Of a stretch of 64,000 bases of DNA, positions 7,499 through 16,297 are shown piece after piece. Where the stretch lies: contig NZ_LMUS01000001.1 of NCBI RefSeq assembly GCF_009765835.1, positions 1,106,198-1,170,197 on the forward strand. The letters run 5' to 3'. The notes below the pieces were generated by a model. It made no database searches. It saw only the letters and a list, made by a program, of their open reading frames with translations, and had not been told where the DNA came from. The stretch's first letter is position 1. Each line of letters starts with the position of its first letter. This DNA is from Granulicella sp. L56 (GTDB lineage: Bacteria; Acidobacteriota; Terriglobia; Terriglobales; Acidobacteriaceae). Position numbers and translations under genes: made by a program.

Positions 7499-9100
7499 GT
7501 GACTCCCCCCAACCTACTCGAAGAGCAAACCCAGCCAGCACCGGCCCAGACAGCGATCCAGTCCCGTCCCAAGATCGGCTTCGTCTCCCTCGGTTGCCCT
7601 AAAAACCTGGTCGACTCCGAAGTCATGATGGGTATGCTGCATCAGGCCGGCGGCGAGCTTACCGCTAAGGCCGAAGACGCGGAGATCCTGGTCGTCAACA
7701 CCTGCAGCTTCATCGACTCCGCCAAGCAGGAGTCCGTCAACACCATCCTTGAGATGGTGCAGCACAAGCAGGCCAACGGCGGCAAAGCCCAGCGCCTCAT
7801 CGTCGCCGGCTGCCTGGTCGAGCGCTACCGTGACGAAATACGGAAAAATATTCCCGAAGTAGACGCAGTTGTGGGCACAGGCGAACTCGAAGCCATCCTC
7901 GCCGCAGCAGGTCTCACTTCCACAGGCCACGCCAACAACTCCCCCTTCCAGATCCTCACCCAGACACAGATCGACCGCGCCCCCAGCGCCGTCCACCAGC
8001 ACAGCCGCCCCGAAGAGTCATCCCCGCAGCTCCAGATCGAGCAAGGCCATATCGCCAGCCGCCCCGAAGGGGACCTGCGCGAGCAGCAGGGCCGCTTCTC
8101 CCGCACCGCATGGGACGGAGCCACCGCCGCGCTCCCCGAGTACCTCTACAGCGACACCACACCCAGAATCCTGACGACGCCAAGAGCGTCGGCATATATC
8201 AAAATCGCCGAAGGCTGCGACCACCCCTGCGGCTTCTGCATCATCCCGCAGCTCCGTGGCAAGTTCCGCTCACGCCGCATGTCGTCCATCATCACAGAGG
8301 CGGAAAACCTCATCGCCCAGGGCGTCCGCGAGATCACCCTCATCGGCCAGGACACCACCTGCTACGGCGAAGACCTCGGCATCAAGGACGGCCTCGCCCA
8401 GCTCCTCGAAGCCCTCGCCGCGCTCCCCGGCCTGCGCTGGCTGCGCTTCCTCTACGCCTACCCCAACAAGGTCACCACGCGGCTGCTCGAGACCATAGCG
8501 CGCCACGACAACATCGCGAAGTATCTCGACGTCCCTCTCCAGCACGCCAGCCCCAGCGTCCTCAAGCGCATGAAGCGCGGCGGAACCCCCGAGGTCTTCC
8601 TCAAGCTCACCGAGAAGGCCCGCAGCATCGTCCCCGGCATCGTCCTCCGCACATCGTTCATCGTCGGCTTCCCCGGCGAGACAGAAGAGGACTACAAGCA
8701 GCTCGAAGCCTTCATCACCGCCGCCCAGATCGACTGGCTTGGCGTCTTCACCTACTCCGACGAAGAGGGCGCAGCCGCCTTCGAACTAGCCTCCGAACTC
8801 AAAGTCCCCAAGCGCACCATAGAATCCCGCCGCCGCAAGCTCATGAAGCTCCAGCAGAAGATCAGCGCCAAGTCCAAATCAAAGTGGATCGGACGCGAGA
8901 TCGACCTGCTCGTCGAAGGCCCCAGCGAAGAGACCGACCTGCTTTGGGAAGGCCGCACCCCGCTGCACGCCCCCGAGATCGACGGTAAGGTCTTCATCAA
9001 CGACTTCGGCCCCCACGAAGCCCTGGTCCCCGGCACCTTCTACCGCGCCGAGATCACCGAGTCCCACGACTACGACGTAGTCGCCCGCATCCTCGACTAA
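7499..9100 (+). CDS. rimO: Ribosomal protein S12 methylthiotransferase RimO
   Basis: Radical-SAM enzyme that methylthiolates an aspartate of ribosomal protein S12. The N-terminal MTTase domain has three iron-sulfur cysteines: C33 in LGCPKN, C69 in NTCSF and C105 in AGCLVERY. The radical-SAM motif CDHPCGFC gives C240, C244 and C247. A C-terminal TRAM-type region follows at about 465-533. At 533 residues it is about 90 longer than E. coli RimO. The extra sequence is a low-complexity Gln/Ser/Pro/Arg-rich linker at about 138-215 between the first two domains. The GTG start lies just after a TATAAT box. Confidence 0.95.
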   Translation: MTPPNLLEEQTQPAPAQTAIQSRPKIGFVSLGCPKNLVDSEVMMGMLHQAGGELTAKAEDAEILVVNTCSFIDSAKQESVNTILEMVQHKQANGGKAQRLIVAGCLVERYRDEIRKNIPEVDAVVGTGELEAILAAAGLTSTGHANNSPFQILTQTQIDRAPSAVHQHSRPEESSPQLQIEQGHIASRPEGDLREQQGRFSRTAWDGATAALPEYLYSDTTPRILTTPRASAYIKIAEGCDHPCGFCIIPQLRGKFRSRRMSSIITEAENLIAQGVREITLIGQDTTCYGEDLGIKDGLAQLLEALAALPGLRWLRFLYAYPNKVTTRLLETIARHDNIAKYLDVPLQHASPSVLKRMKRGGTPEVFLKLTEKARSIVPGIVLRTSFIVGFPGETEEDYKQLEAFITAAQIDWLGVFTYSDEEGAAAFELASELKVPKRTIESRRRKLMKLQQKISAKSKSKWIGREIDLLVEGPSEETDLLWEGRTPLHAPEIDGKVFINDFGPHEALVPGTFYRAEITESHDYDVVARILD

Positions 9101-9142
9101 ATCTCCAGCATCGACTTACCTCCCTCTGGACTAGAATGACGT

Positions 9143-9169
9143 CCGTCAGCAGAGTTCTTCTTCTGACGG
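9143..9169 (+). terminator. Possible hairpin after rimO
   Basis: CCGTCAG and CTGACGG form a 7-bp stem around a 13-nt pyrimidine-rich loop, 42 bases after the rimO stop. There is no strong T tract, so termination here is uncertain. Confidence 0.3.
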
Positions 9170-9229
9170 GATTGAGCATCGTGCCAGTAACCTCGCATCT
9201 TCGATGCATGGCGCAGCAGATAGAGGGAT

Positions 9230-10537
9230 ATGCCCGACGAAGTCGCCAAAGCCATGCCGATGCGGGCGAGCACAACAGTGCGCAAGATTTTTGTCGTATG
9301 TTGTCTAGGATTGTTCTCGTGCGCAAACGCCGCAGCTCAAGGGACACCAAAGCCTAAGGGCTCCCCCTACGAGATTCAAGTAACCGTAAAAAAGGTGCTG
9401 GTGCCGGTCGTCGTTCGCGACAAGCAAGGCCACTCGGTAGGCGATTTAAAAGAAGAAGACTTCCACGTCTTCGATAACGGCAAACCCCGTCCTCTCTCCG
9501 CCTTCACGATTGAAAAGCGCATCGGTACAGAAACCGCCACTGCAAGCAACTCCGAAAACAACGCCCTCTCTCGCACTCCGCCGCAACCCGCCACCGTGTA
9601 TCCGCGCTCCATCGTCTTCCTCTTCGACGACATGCACCTGAGCGTGCAAGAGATGGAACGTGCAAAAACCGCCGGTGCCGCCCTGCTTGCAGGCTCACTC
9701 ACCGACTCGGATATAGCCGCCGTGGTCTCGATCTCCGGGCGAACCAACAGTGGACTGACCCGCGATCACGCAAAGCTGCACGATGCGATCATGAGCCTTA
9801 AACCGGAACTGATCTACCAGACTGGCAATGACGATTGTCCAAATATCACCTACTACCAGGCCGACCTGATGGAGAACAAGCACAACAGCACGGCAGAGCA
9901 GGACGCAGTAGCTCAGGCATTCCACTGCGACCCCAGAATAACGATTGGGGTCGCTCAGTCGCTGGCAGAGGGAGCAGCCCGACGCGCTCTGATCATGGGC
10001 CATCAGGATTCTCAAGTGGCACTTGTCAACATGCGAGAGCTGGTACGACGAATAGCCACGCTGCCCGGTCGACGTATGCTCATTCTGATATCGCCGGGTT
10101 TCCTGACGGTTGAATCGGATGTCTTGACTCAGGAATCACAGTTGATCGACTTCGCCGCCCAGGAAGACGTGACCATCAGCGCTCTCGACGCGCGCGGAAT
10201 TTACACCACGGCATTGACCGCAAGTGATGATGTCCACGGCGCTCCCATCCTGTCCGCCAGTGAATTCCGTGCAGGTTCGATGAGGTCAGTCGGAAACGTG
10301 ATGGCCGAGCTCGCCGACGGAACCGGAGGCAACTTCTTCAACAACAGCAACGATCTCGACGCCGGATTCAAGGGACTCACCGCAACACCCGAGTACGTAT
10401 ACCTTCTCGAACTGCCACTCGACAACATCAAGCCCAATGGCTCCTACCACCGCCTGAAGGTGAAGGTAGATCGCAGCGGAGTCCAGGTACACGCGCGTCG
10501 CGGCTACATCCTGCCCAAGCCCATGAAGAAGAAATAG
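9230..10537 (+). CDS. Secreted VWFA-related protein, acidobacterial type
   Basis: Exported 435-residue protein with a signal region near 17-37 (VRKIFVVCCLGLFSCANAAA), then a beta-rich segment (VTVKKVLVPVVVRDKQGHSV, followed by LKEEDFHVFDNGKP) typical of the lineage-expanded VWFA-related family of Acidobacteriota. A von Willebrand A-like domain spans about 125-355. SIVFLFDDMHLS aligns with its first strand, but the usual metal-site DxSxS is not conserved. Function of the family is unknown; adhesion or extracellular assembly is guessed. An ATG at 9254 is an alternative start. It converges on the CAP gene with 17 bases between. Confidence 0.82.
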   Translation: MPDEVAKAMPMRASTTVRKIFVVCCLGLFSCANAAAQGTPKPKGSPYEIQVTVKKVLVPVVVRDKQGHSVGDLKEEDFHVFDNGKPRPLSAFTIEKRIGTETATASNSENNALSRTPPQPATVYPRSIVFLFDDMHLSVQEMERAKTAGAALLAGSLTDSDIAAVVSISGRTNSGLTRDHAKLHDAIMSLKPELIYQTGNDDCPNITYYQADLMENKHNSTAEQDAVAQAFHCDPRITIGVAQSLAEGAARRALIMGHQDSQVALVNMRELVRRIATLPGRRMLILISPGFLTVESDVLTQESQLIDFAAQEDVTISALDARGIYTTALTASDDVHGAPILSASEFRAGSMRSVGNVMAELADGTGGNFFNNSNDLDAGFKGLTATPEYVYLLELPLDNIKPNGSYHRLKVKVDRSGVQVHARRGYILPKPMKKK

Positions 10538-10554
10538 CTTTCCGCCTCAAACTC

Positions 10555-11316
10555 TCAATACAGCAGCACAGCCACGCGATACGTCGTGAATCCCTGCCCC
10601 GCCTGCGCACTCGGGCAAGCCCCCACCGCAGCCGAGTGATACGTCCCCTGCGATATCCGTTGCACCAGCGCATCCGGCAGTTGCCCCGGATTCGACCCCT
10701 CCCAATGCACCACCAGCTTTGCGTTCGGCGACGTATTGCTCTGGCTTTCGCAGTTTGCTCGCGCCTCTTCCGTCGACTTCACAGACTGCATACCCACCTT
10801 CTGCAAAGCCCCCGTCACCTGGCTCTCTACCTCATCCCGCTTGGGCGTCGGCACGTGGTGCGCAAAATCCTCCACCGCATACAGCAGTCCCCCACTCTCG
10901 ATCACGCCAATCCCAACAACATTCATCTTCGGATCAAGAAGGTTCGTCCGGTGCGACTGCGTAGTCGTCCAAATTTTTTGCAACTGCTCCGGCTTCTGTC
11001 CCTGCCCCGCGAGATTCTCCGCAATCGCGCCAAACTGAGCGCCCTGCTGCGCCGCACGCGCGATCATATCCGGCTCTCCCGGATACTGGTGCTCCATATC
11101 GCCCGACGCCGCGACCATCAGCTTCGCATGCTCTCGCGCCGCACGCGCCAGCGCGCTGTTCCACGCCAGCGGAGCCACTCCATGCTCAGCCCGAAACTGG
11201 TTCGCCATCTGCAGCAGCGCCCTCTCGGCAGGAGAGGCATCCACTTGCGCCATGCCGGTAGACCCTGCCATCATCACGCAAAACAAAACCGCCACAACTC
11301 GTCGAATCACACTCAC
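10555..11316 (-). CDS. Secreted CAP-domain (SCP-like) protein
   Basis: 253 residues with a signal peptide (IRRVVAVLFCVMMAGSTGMAQ) and a CAP domain at about 30-155. The CAP pattern is LLQMANQFRAEHGVAPLAWN near the start, REHAKLM with its cavity His near 68, and a later SHRTNLLDPKMNVVGIGV segment. Bacterial CAP proteins are secreted and mostly uncharacterised. About 100 further residues after the domain contain two cysteines that could form a disulfide. Monocistronic; its upstream region faces the ABC promoter. Confidence 0.85.
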   Translation of the reverse strand: MSVIRRVVAVLFCVMMAGSTGMAQVDASPAERALLQMANQFRAEHGVAPLAWNSALARAAREHAKLMVAASGDMEHQYPGEPDMIARAAQQGAQFGAIAENLAGQGQKPEQLQKIWTTTQSHRTNLLDPKMNVVGIGVIESGGLLYAVEDFAHHVPTPKRDEVESQVTGALQKVGMQSVKSTEEARANCESQSNTSPNAKLVVHWEGSNPGQLPDALVQRISQGTYHSAAVGACPSAQAGQGFTTYRVAVLLY

Positions 11317-11420
11317 CGGGCCTCCTCAGAAACCTGCAAATTTTCTACCGCAACGCCGCCGAAACCTGCTGTAAGCGTAATCCCCCTCTGACTGAAACGC
11401 ATCTTTCTCTCATGTTTACC

Positions 11421-11457
11421 CTATGTAGTATACTATTTTAAGTAGTAAGCTACATAG
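11421..11457 (+). promoter_or_regulatory. Palindromic operator/promoter of the first ABC exporter
   Basis: CTATGTAG (11421-11428) and CTACATAG (11450-11457) form a perfect 8-bp inverted repeat. Nested inside are TACT...AGTA and GTAG-TAAG-CTAC. The right half, AAGTAGTAAGCTACATAG, is nearly identical to the element before the second ABC gene (17 of 18 bases). TAGTA-type palindromes are typical of YtrA-subfamily GntR repressors, which control ABC exporters of this kind; no such regulator is in the window. Confidence 0.6.
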
Positions 11458-11478
11458 TAAGGCGCAGGGGAAAATTCC

Positions 11479-12252
11479 ATGCTTGAACTCAAGAATGTCT
11501 CGAAGAGCTACCGCAGCATCCCCGCGGTACAGGATGTAAGTTTCACCCTCAAGGCGGGCGAGATACTGGGCTACCTCGGCCCCAATGGCTCAGGAAAATC
11601 AACCACCGTGAAGATGGTGATCGGCATGATTCAGCCGAGCAAGGGCAAGGTCTTCTTTGCAGGAAAGAACATCCACGACGACCTCGCGTCGTACCGTGCG
11701 CAGCTTGGCTATGTGCCCGAGGAGGCACAGGTCTACAACCATCTCTCCGGGCTGGAGTACCTGCAACTGGTCGGCCGGTTACGCGGCATGTCGGAGAAGC
11801 TGATCGAGCGCAAGGCGCGGGAGCTGCTTCATCTCCTGTCGCTCGAAGCAGCGCAGTACTCCGCGCTCTCCGACTACTCCAAGGGGATGAAGCAGCGGGT
11901 CCTGATCGCCTCCGCGCTGCTGCACGATCCCAAACTCATCGTCTTCGACGAGCCGCTCTCGGGCCTCGATGCCACTTCAGCGCGCCTCTTCAAAGATCTT
12001 CTGGGAATTCTCGCGCGCGAGGGCAAGGCGATCCTCTACATCTCGCATGTGATGGAAGTGGTCGAGCGCGTATGCGATCGCGTGATCGTTCTTGCCAAAG
12101 GCAAGGTCGTCGCCGATGCCGCGCCCGACGACCTCACCCGGCTCATGGAGCTGCCGACGCTCGAGAGCGTCTTCGCGCAACTGGTGCAGCAGACCGACAC
12201 GGCGCAGGTCGCGCAGCAGATGGTAGACGTCATGAAGGTGCACCATGGCTAA
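11479..12252 (+). CDS. ABC exporter ATP-binding protein (first system)
   Basis: Cytoplasmic ATPase driving the membrane protein encoded next to it. It has Walker A GPNGSGKST at 34-42, a signature-like YSKGMKQR, Walker B LIVFDEP and a switch His in ISHVMEV. It belongs to the CcmA/YtrB-like class serving ABC-2-type permeases. A tail of about 40 residues (LPTLESVFAQLVQQTDTAQ) matches that of the paralogue at 22.8 kb. The start is downstream of GCAGGGG. The downstream gene starts within this one (ATGGCTAA, 8-base overlap). Substrate unknown. Confidence 0.9.
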   Translation: MLELKNVSKSYRSIPAVQDVSFTLKAGEILGYLGPNGSGKSTTVKMVIGMIQPSKGKVFFAGKNIHDDLASYRAQLGYVPEEAQVYNHLSGLEYLQLVGRLRGMSEKLIERKARELLHLLSLEAAQYSALSDYSKGMKQRVLIASALLHDPKLIVFDEPLSGLDATSARLFKDLLGILAREGKAILYISHVMEVVERVCDRVIVLAKGKVVADAAPDDLTRLMELPTLESVFAQLVQQTDTAQVAQQMVDVMKVHHG

Positions 12253-13903
12253 GAAAAACAGCGTCACTCGCGTGCTTGTCGACCACTTCTTCCGCCGCTT
12301 CTTCGACAACGACACCATCCAGGTCGATGGCGACACGCTGACCACCGTGGTGCGTGCCGTCTCCGTCGTAGCCATCCCCGGCCTCTTCGTCGCCTTCTTT
12401 CTGCAGAACCAATATCCGCGAAGGTCCCTGTGGGGATCCATCGAGGACCAGTACTTCTTTGTGCTGTTTTCATTTGTCGTCATGGGCGCGGTATCCATCT
12501 TCGAATGGGAGATGCTCTTCCCCGATCGCCAGGACTTTCTCATCCTCTCACCGCTCTCCCTGAAGCGGAAGCAGATGCTCGCCGCAAAGGCAACGGCACT
12601 GATCGCCTTCATGGCGCTGTTCCTGTTCGGCTGCAATTTTTTCGGAACGCTTCTGTTGCCCATGGTGAGCAAGGGCAACTTCTATCGGCAGATCCTCGCC
12701 CATGCAATCGCCGTGACGATGGCAGGCGTCTTTGCTGCGCTGTTCTTTCTCGCGCTGGGCGGCGTGCTGCTCTGCCTGCTCGGTGCCGCACGCTTCCGCA
12801 TCGTCTCGCCCATCATGCAGATGCTCTCCATCACTGCACTGGCGTTGATGCTGCTGCAATATGCGCAATACGGCGACTCCATGCAGGCGCTATTATCAGG
12901 GCCGCTTGGAACAATGCGCTGGATGCCGCCGCTCTGGTTTCTCGGCATCTACGAGCAACTCCTGCATGGAGACGCCGCACCGGCATTTGCGCGAGAGATG
13001 TCACGCTTCGCCATCCGCGGAACTGCAATCGCGGCGGCCCTCGCGCTGCTGACGTATCCCATGGCATGGGCAAGAATGCGCAGGATGGCCATCGAAGGTA
13101 TCTCGAGCAGAAGGCGGCAGCCATCGCGCTGGCTCGCCGCACTTGTACACAGCATCGTTCGACGGCCCGGCGAACGCGCCGTATTTCACTTCATCGGACA
13201 GACCATCGCGCGCAACAATCGCTATCAGATCTATCTCGCAATGTACGGCGGTACCGGTCTCGCGCTGGCAATCGCGTGTGCGGTCAGCTTTCCTGTCCAC
13301 GATGGCATCGTCCACCTGGCCCTCTCCAGCAAAGGACTGCACGCGGTGATGCCTCTGCTCTTGTTCTGGGTCATTGCCGGCCTGCGAACCGCCTTTGCCT
13401 TTCCTCTCAATCTCTCCGCAAGATGGGTCTTTCGCATCACCGGCGTAAGCCTTGGCGAGTGCACCGCCGCCGCGCACCGGTGGGTGCTCTTATGCGCCAC
13501 CGGCGTGATGGCCTGCATCGTGGCCACTCTGCACTTCGCAGGTTGGGACGCGCGGCAACTTCTGGTGCAGGCAGTCTGCGGACTATGCCTTTGCATCCTG
13601 CTGACCGACGGCTTCTTTTTCTTTCTGCAAAGCGTTCCGTTCAACCAGCCAAGAATGCCGGGCAGAACCAGCTTTCCTCTCATGCTGACGCTTTATGTGG
13701 GAGTGCTTCCTCCGTTCATCTTCGGCGTGATCTACACAGAGATGCAGATGGAGAGAACCCTCGGCAAGCTTCTGCTGCTGGCAATCATCACTGCTGCGAT
13801 TCATGTTGCCTTACAAACATTCCGCAAGGGATACGAAGAGATCGAGGAAGAGATGGAGGGATACGACGGCGAGTTCCAACTGCTCGGCCTAAGCTGGCGA
13901 TAG
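12245..13903 (+). CDS. Large ABC-2-like permease (first system)
   Basis: 552-residue membrane protein with about 12 hydrophobic segments, partner of the overlapping ATPase. Segments also found in the second permease are FPDRQDFLILSPLSLKRKQM, WMPPLWFLGIYEQ and FPLNLSARWVFRITG, placing both in one family despite low overall similarity. A cytoplasmic acidic tail (GYEEIEEEMEGYDGEF) follows the last helix. The large size, about twice an ABC-2 half-transporter, suggests an internally duplicated permease. Substrate unknown. Confidence 0.82.
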   Translation: MAKKNSVTRVLVDHFFRRFFDNDTIQVDGDTLTTVVRAVSVVAIPGLFVAFFLQNQYPRRSLWGSIEDQYFFVLFSFVVMGAVSIFEWEMLFPDRQDFLILSPLSLKRKQMLAAKATALIAFMALFLFGCNFFGTLLLPMVSKGNFYRQILAHAIAVTMAGVFAALFFLALGGVLLCLLGAARFRIVSPIMQMLSITALALMLLQYAQYGDSMQALLSGPLGTMRWMPPLWFLGIYEQLLHGDAAPAFAREMSRFAIRGTAIAAALALLTYPMAWARMRRMAIEGISSRRRQPSRWLAALVHSIVRRPGERAVFHFIGQTIARNNRYQIYLAMYGGTGLALAIACAVSFPVHDGIVHLALSSKGLHAVMPLLLFWVIAGLRTAFAFPLNLSARWVFRITGVSLGECTAAAHRWVLLCATGVMACIVATLHFAGWDARQLLVQAVCGLCLCILLTDGFFFFLQSVPFNQPRMPGRTSFPLMLTLYVGVLPPFIFGVIYTEMQMERTLGKLLLLAIITAAIHVALQTFRKGYEEIEEEMEGYDGEFQLLGLSWR

Positions 13904-13936
13904 CAACCTGGTGCACCCCTCAACTCGCCTCTGACT

Positions 13937-14044
13937 CACGTCATCTCGACTCATCCTCTACTCAATTCACTCCATTACACACGTCATCTCGACCGAAGCC
14001 GCGCAGCTTTATCGCGCGGCGCAGTGGAGAGACCCCTGTATTTC
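13937..14044 (+). repeat. Interspersed repeat family 1, copy 1, with a partial copy
   Basis: The unit at 13981-14044 begins ACGTCATCTCGACCG, has a GCGC-rich middle, and ends GTGGAGAGACCCCTGTATTTC. A second CACGTCATCTCGAC tag lies at 13937-13950. The same ends recur at 56189-56236 and, inverted, at 56357-56415. Confidence 0.75.
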
Positions 14045-14097
14045 GCCCTTGCCGTTGTCTCACCTCCGCCATGGGCCGGATTTACAATCGATATGCC

Positions 14098-14313
14098 ATG
14101 TCCAAAGCACTCTTTTGCCCCATCTGCCGCAAAGTAGTCCTCGCCACCGACGAGTACTTCCCCTTCTGCTCCGACCGCTGCCGCATCCTCGACCTCGGCA
14201 AATGGGCCAGCGGCGACTACAAGATCTCCTCCCCGATCCAGGACCCCGACGAACTCGAAGAGCTCGCCCGCTCCAACTCCGAACGCCATCCCAACTCTAG
14301 CGACGAAGACTAA
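14098..14313 (+). CDS. yacG: DNA gyrase inhibitor / zinc-binding protein YacG
   Basis: 71-residue zinc-ribbon protein. Four cysteines (C7, C10, C24, C28, as CPIC and CSDRC) are in the spacing of YacG, which binds GyrB and inhibits gyrase in E. coli. The following RCRILDLGKWASGDYKI is the conserved YacG core, and the acidic tail is also typical. The reading frame is open far upstream through the permease gene, but only the ATG at 14098 gives a YacG-sized product. It lies downstream of the repeat at 13981-14044. Confidence 0.92.
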   Translation: MSKALFCPICRKVVLATDEYFPFCSDRCRILDLGKWASGDYKISSPIQDPDELEELARSNSERHPNSSDED

Positions 14314-14445
14314 AGTCAGCTATGGACTTTGCGCTGAAGCAGTTGCTGCGCACTGCACCGGTCTAGCCTCTCCAAAAGTGGATCATGCGATAAACCCACT
14401 AGCTCGGAGAGTCATTACGAGCTCTAGCCAGATTTGTGCTTGGAC

Positions 14446-14529
14446 ATGAGCAAAAATACTAAACTTTGGCTTAGCTTCGCGGCAAGTATGACGCTTTATT
14501 TGATTTGGATGTTTGTTTTCAACTTTTGA
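14446..14529 (+). CDS. Possible 27-residue membrane peptide in an otherwise empty gap
   Basis: The 311-bp gap between yacG and pgpA contains one short frame, MSKNTKLWLSFAASMTLYLI plus WMFVFNF, whose middle could form one transmembrane helix with a positive N-terminus. Its codon use is AT-richer than its neighbours. No convincing ribosome binding site is present. Otherwise I see nothing in this gap. Confidence 0.18.
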   Translation: MSKNTKLWLSFAASMTLYLIWMFVFNF

Positions 14530-14624
14530 CCATGGGTTAGCCAACGTATTTATTGCCTTTGCTTACCTAGATGGGGAAGGAGGAAAATCACAGCGCAAGA
14601 CCGCTAAACTAAACTCTGAACGAC

Positions 14625-15134
14625 ATGGCCAACTCCAACATCCAACTTCACCCACCCTCCGAAAAGAAAACCCTTTGGGCCTGGCTCATCGGCACCTTCT
14701 TCGGAGCAGGTCTGCTCAAACCCGGCCCTGGAACCTACGGCTCCATCGCCGCCGTCCTCCTCTGGTTCATCGCCGCCCATATCTTCCCCGTCAGCAGTCT
14801 TTGGCTGACCATCGCCACGATCATCGCAGCCATTATCGTCACCCTGATCGGCATTCCAGCCGCGACCATCGTAGCCCGCGAATCCGGCCGCGAAGATCCT
14901 GGTCACGTCGTCATCGATGAGGTCGCCGGCCAGCTCATCGCCCTCATCGCCATTCCCGCCGACTGGCAGCACGCCGCCCTGAGCCTCCTGCTCTTCCGCC
15001 TCTTCGACATCCTCAAGCCTCCACCGATTCGCCAGCTCGAACGTCTCCCCGAAGGCACAGGCATCATGCTCGACGATGTAGCCGCCGGTATTCTCGCCCT
15101 CATCGTCGCGCAACTGGCGCACCTCTTCTTCTAG
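14625..15134 (+). CDS. pgpA: Phosphatidylglycerophosphatase A
   Basis: Membrane phosphatase that converts phosphatidylglycerophosphate to phosphatidylglycerol. It has the family motifs GAGLLKPGPGTYGS near 27-40, GREDPGHVVIDEVAGQ near 88-103, and RLFDILKPPPI with LERLPEGTGIMLDDVAAG near 125-155. Four hydrophobic segments and 169 residues are normal for PgpA. The next gene starts 40 bases downstream on the same strand. Phospholipid genes plsY and gpsA occur 10 kb away but not in this unit. Confidence 0.94.
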   Translation: MANSNIQLHPPSEKKTLWAWLIGTFFGAGLLKPGPGTYGSIAAVLLWFIAAHIFPVSSLWLTIATIIAAIIVTLIGIPAATIVARESGREDPGHVVIDEVAGQLIALIAIPADWQHAALSLLLFRLFDILKPPPIRQLERLPEGTGIMLDDVAAGILALIVAQLAHLFF

Positions 15135-15174
15135 CCTTGCGCTCCCTCACCGCAACGCATACCGTAAAGACTCA

Positions 15175-16227
15175 ATGAGCCTCTTTCATCCCCATGCCGA
15201 CGCACCACATCTCCACCTCGTCACTCCGCCTGCAGCGATGCCCGGAGGAGAAGCCGAGATCCACGGCAGCAATCTAGGCCCAGCCTCGCACCTCATTCCC
15301 AGCGCCACCATCGGCGACACTACCGCGGCTGTCACTCTGAGCCGCCCCACTCGCGCCACCGTCCGCATCCCCGACGGCACCATCACCGGAGACCTCGTCC
15401 TTCACCGCAACGGAGCCTCCAGCAACCCGCTGAACCTCCGCATCGCCGTGCCCATGGCCGAGAATCTACATCCCGTGGCCAACCCGGCAGTCGATGCCGA
15501 AGGCAACGTCTACGCCACTCTCTCGGGCGGACGCGGCCAGGAGACGCCCGTCTCCATCTTCCGCATCCAGCGCGATTTCCAGATGACGCCCTTCGTCCGC
15601 GGCCTGCTCAATCCCACCGGATTGGCCTTCTCTTCCGACGGCTATCTTTATGCCAGCTCCCGCGCCGAGGGCACTGTCTACCGCATCTCTCCCGAGGGAG
15701 CGATCTCTACCTACGCCGAAGGCATGGGCATCGCCACCGGCATCGCCTTCGACCGCGACGGCAACCTCTTCGTCGGCGACCGCTCCGGAACTATTTTCAA
15801 GATAGCGCGCGGAGACGCAAATGGCAGCAGCGGCGAGATCTTCGTCTACGCGACCCTCGAGCCCAGTGTCGCTGCCTATCACCTGGCCTTCAACGACGAA
15901 GGCGTTCTCTTCGTCACCGGCCCCACAACCAGCAGCAATCAAGCCGTCCACGCCATCGACCGCGACGGCAATACGACGGTCTTCTACCAGGGCCTTGGCC
16001 GCGCTCAGGGCATGGCCTTCGACGTAGACGGCAACCTTTATGTTGCGGCCAGCCTGCACGGCCAGCGCGGAATCATCCGCATCACGCCCCAGCGCGAAGC
16101 GACCCTCGCCGTCTCCGGACAGAACCTCGTAGGTCTCGCCTTCCTTGAAGACGGCTGCGCAGCCCTGGCCACACGAAACGCCCTCTACCACGTAGCGCTC
16201 GACATCGAAGGTCGTCCGCTGATCTAG
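15175..16227 (+). CDS. IPT/TIG plus NHL-type beta-propeller protein
   Basis: 350 residues. The N-terminal part (about 15-90) resembles an IPT/TIG immunoglobulin-like domain (PAAMPGGEAEIHGSNLG). The rest contains repeated strand patterns such as AFSSDGYLYASSRAEGTVYRI, FDRDGNLFVGDRSGTIFKI and FDVDGNLYVAASLHGQRGII, i.e. an SMP-30/NHL-like beta-propeller. There is no evident signal peptide, so it may be cytoplasmic. Ligand and enzymatic role are unknown. It follows pgpA closely. Confidence 0.8.
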   Translation: MSLFHPHADAPHLHLVTPPAAMPGGEAEIHGSNLGPASHLIPSATIGDTTAAVTLSRPTRATVRIPDGTITGDLVLHRNGASSNPLNLRIAVPMAENLHPVANPAVDAEGNVYATLSGGRGQETPVSIFRIQRDFQMTPFVRGLLNPTGLAFSSDGYLYASSRAEGTVYRISPEGAISTYAEGMGIATGIAFDRDGNLFVGDRSGTIFKIARGDANGSSGEIFVYATLEPSVAAYHLAFNDEGVLFVTGPTTSSNQAVHAIDRDGNTTVFYQGLGRAQGMAFDVDGNLYVAASLHGQRGIIRITPQREATLAVSGQNLVGLAFLEDGCAALATRNALYHVALDIEGRPLI

Positions 16228-16297
16228 GTTGTATCGACAGATTAACTGGGGTAAGTGATTGATCCTGTATTGGGGCAATGAGCGGTGAGAGCGAATT

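Noticed and set aside
13937..14044. Repeat family 1 considered as a CRISPR or IS end
   Set aside because: No regular spacer arrangement and no transposase; copies are single or inverted pairs in intergenic gaps.
12430..14097. Long open frame running through the first permease gene into yacG
   Set aside because: Only the last 71 codons match a family (YacG). The upstream part is out of frame with the permease and is Arg/His-rich shadow sequence.
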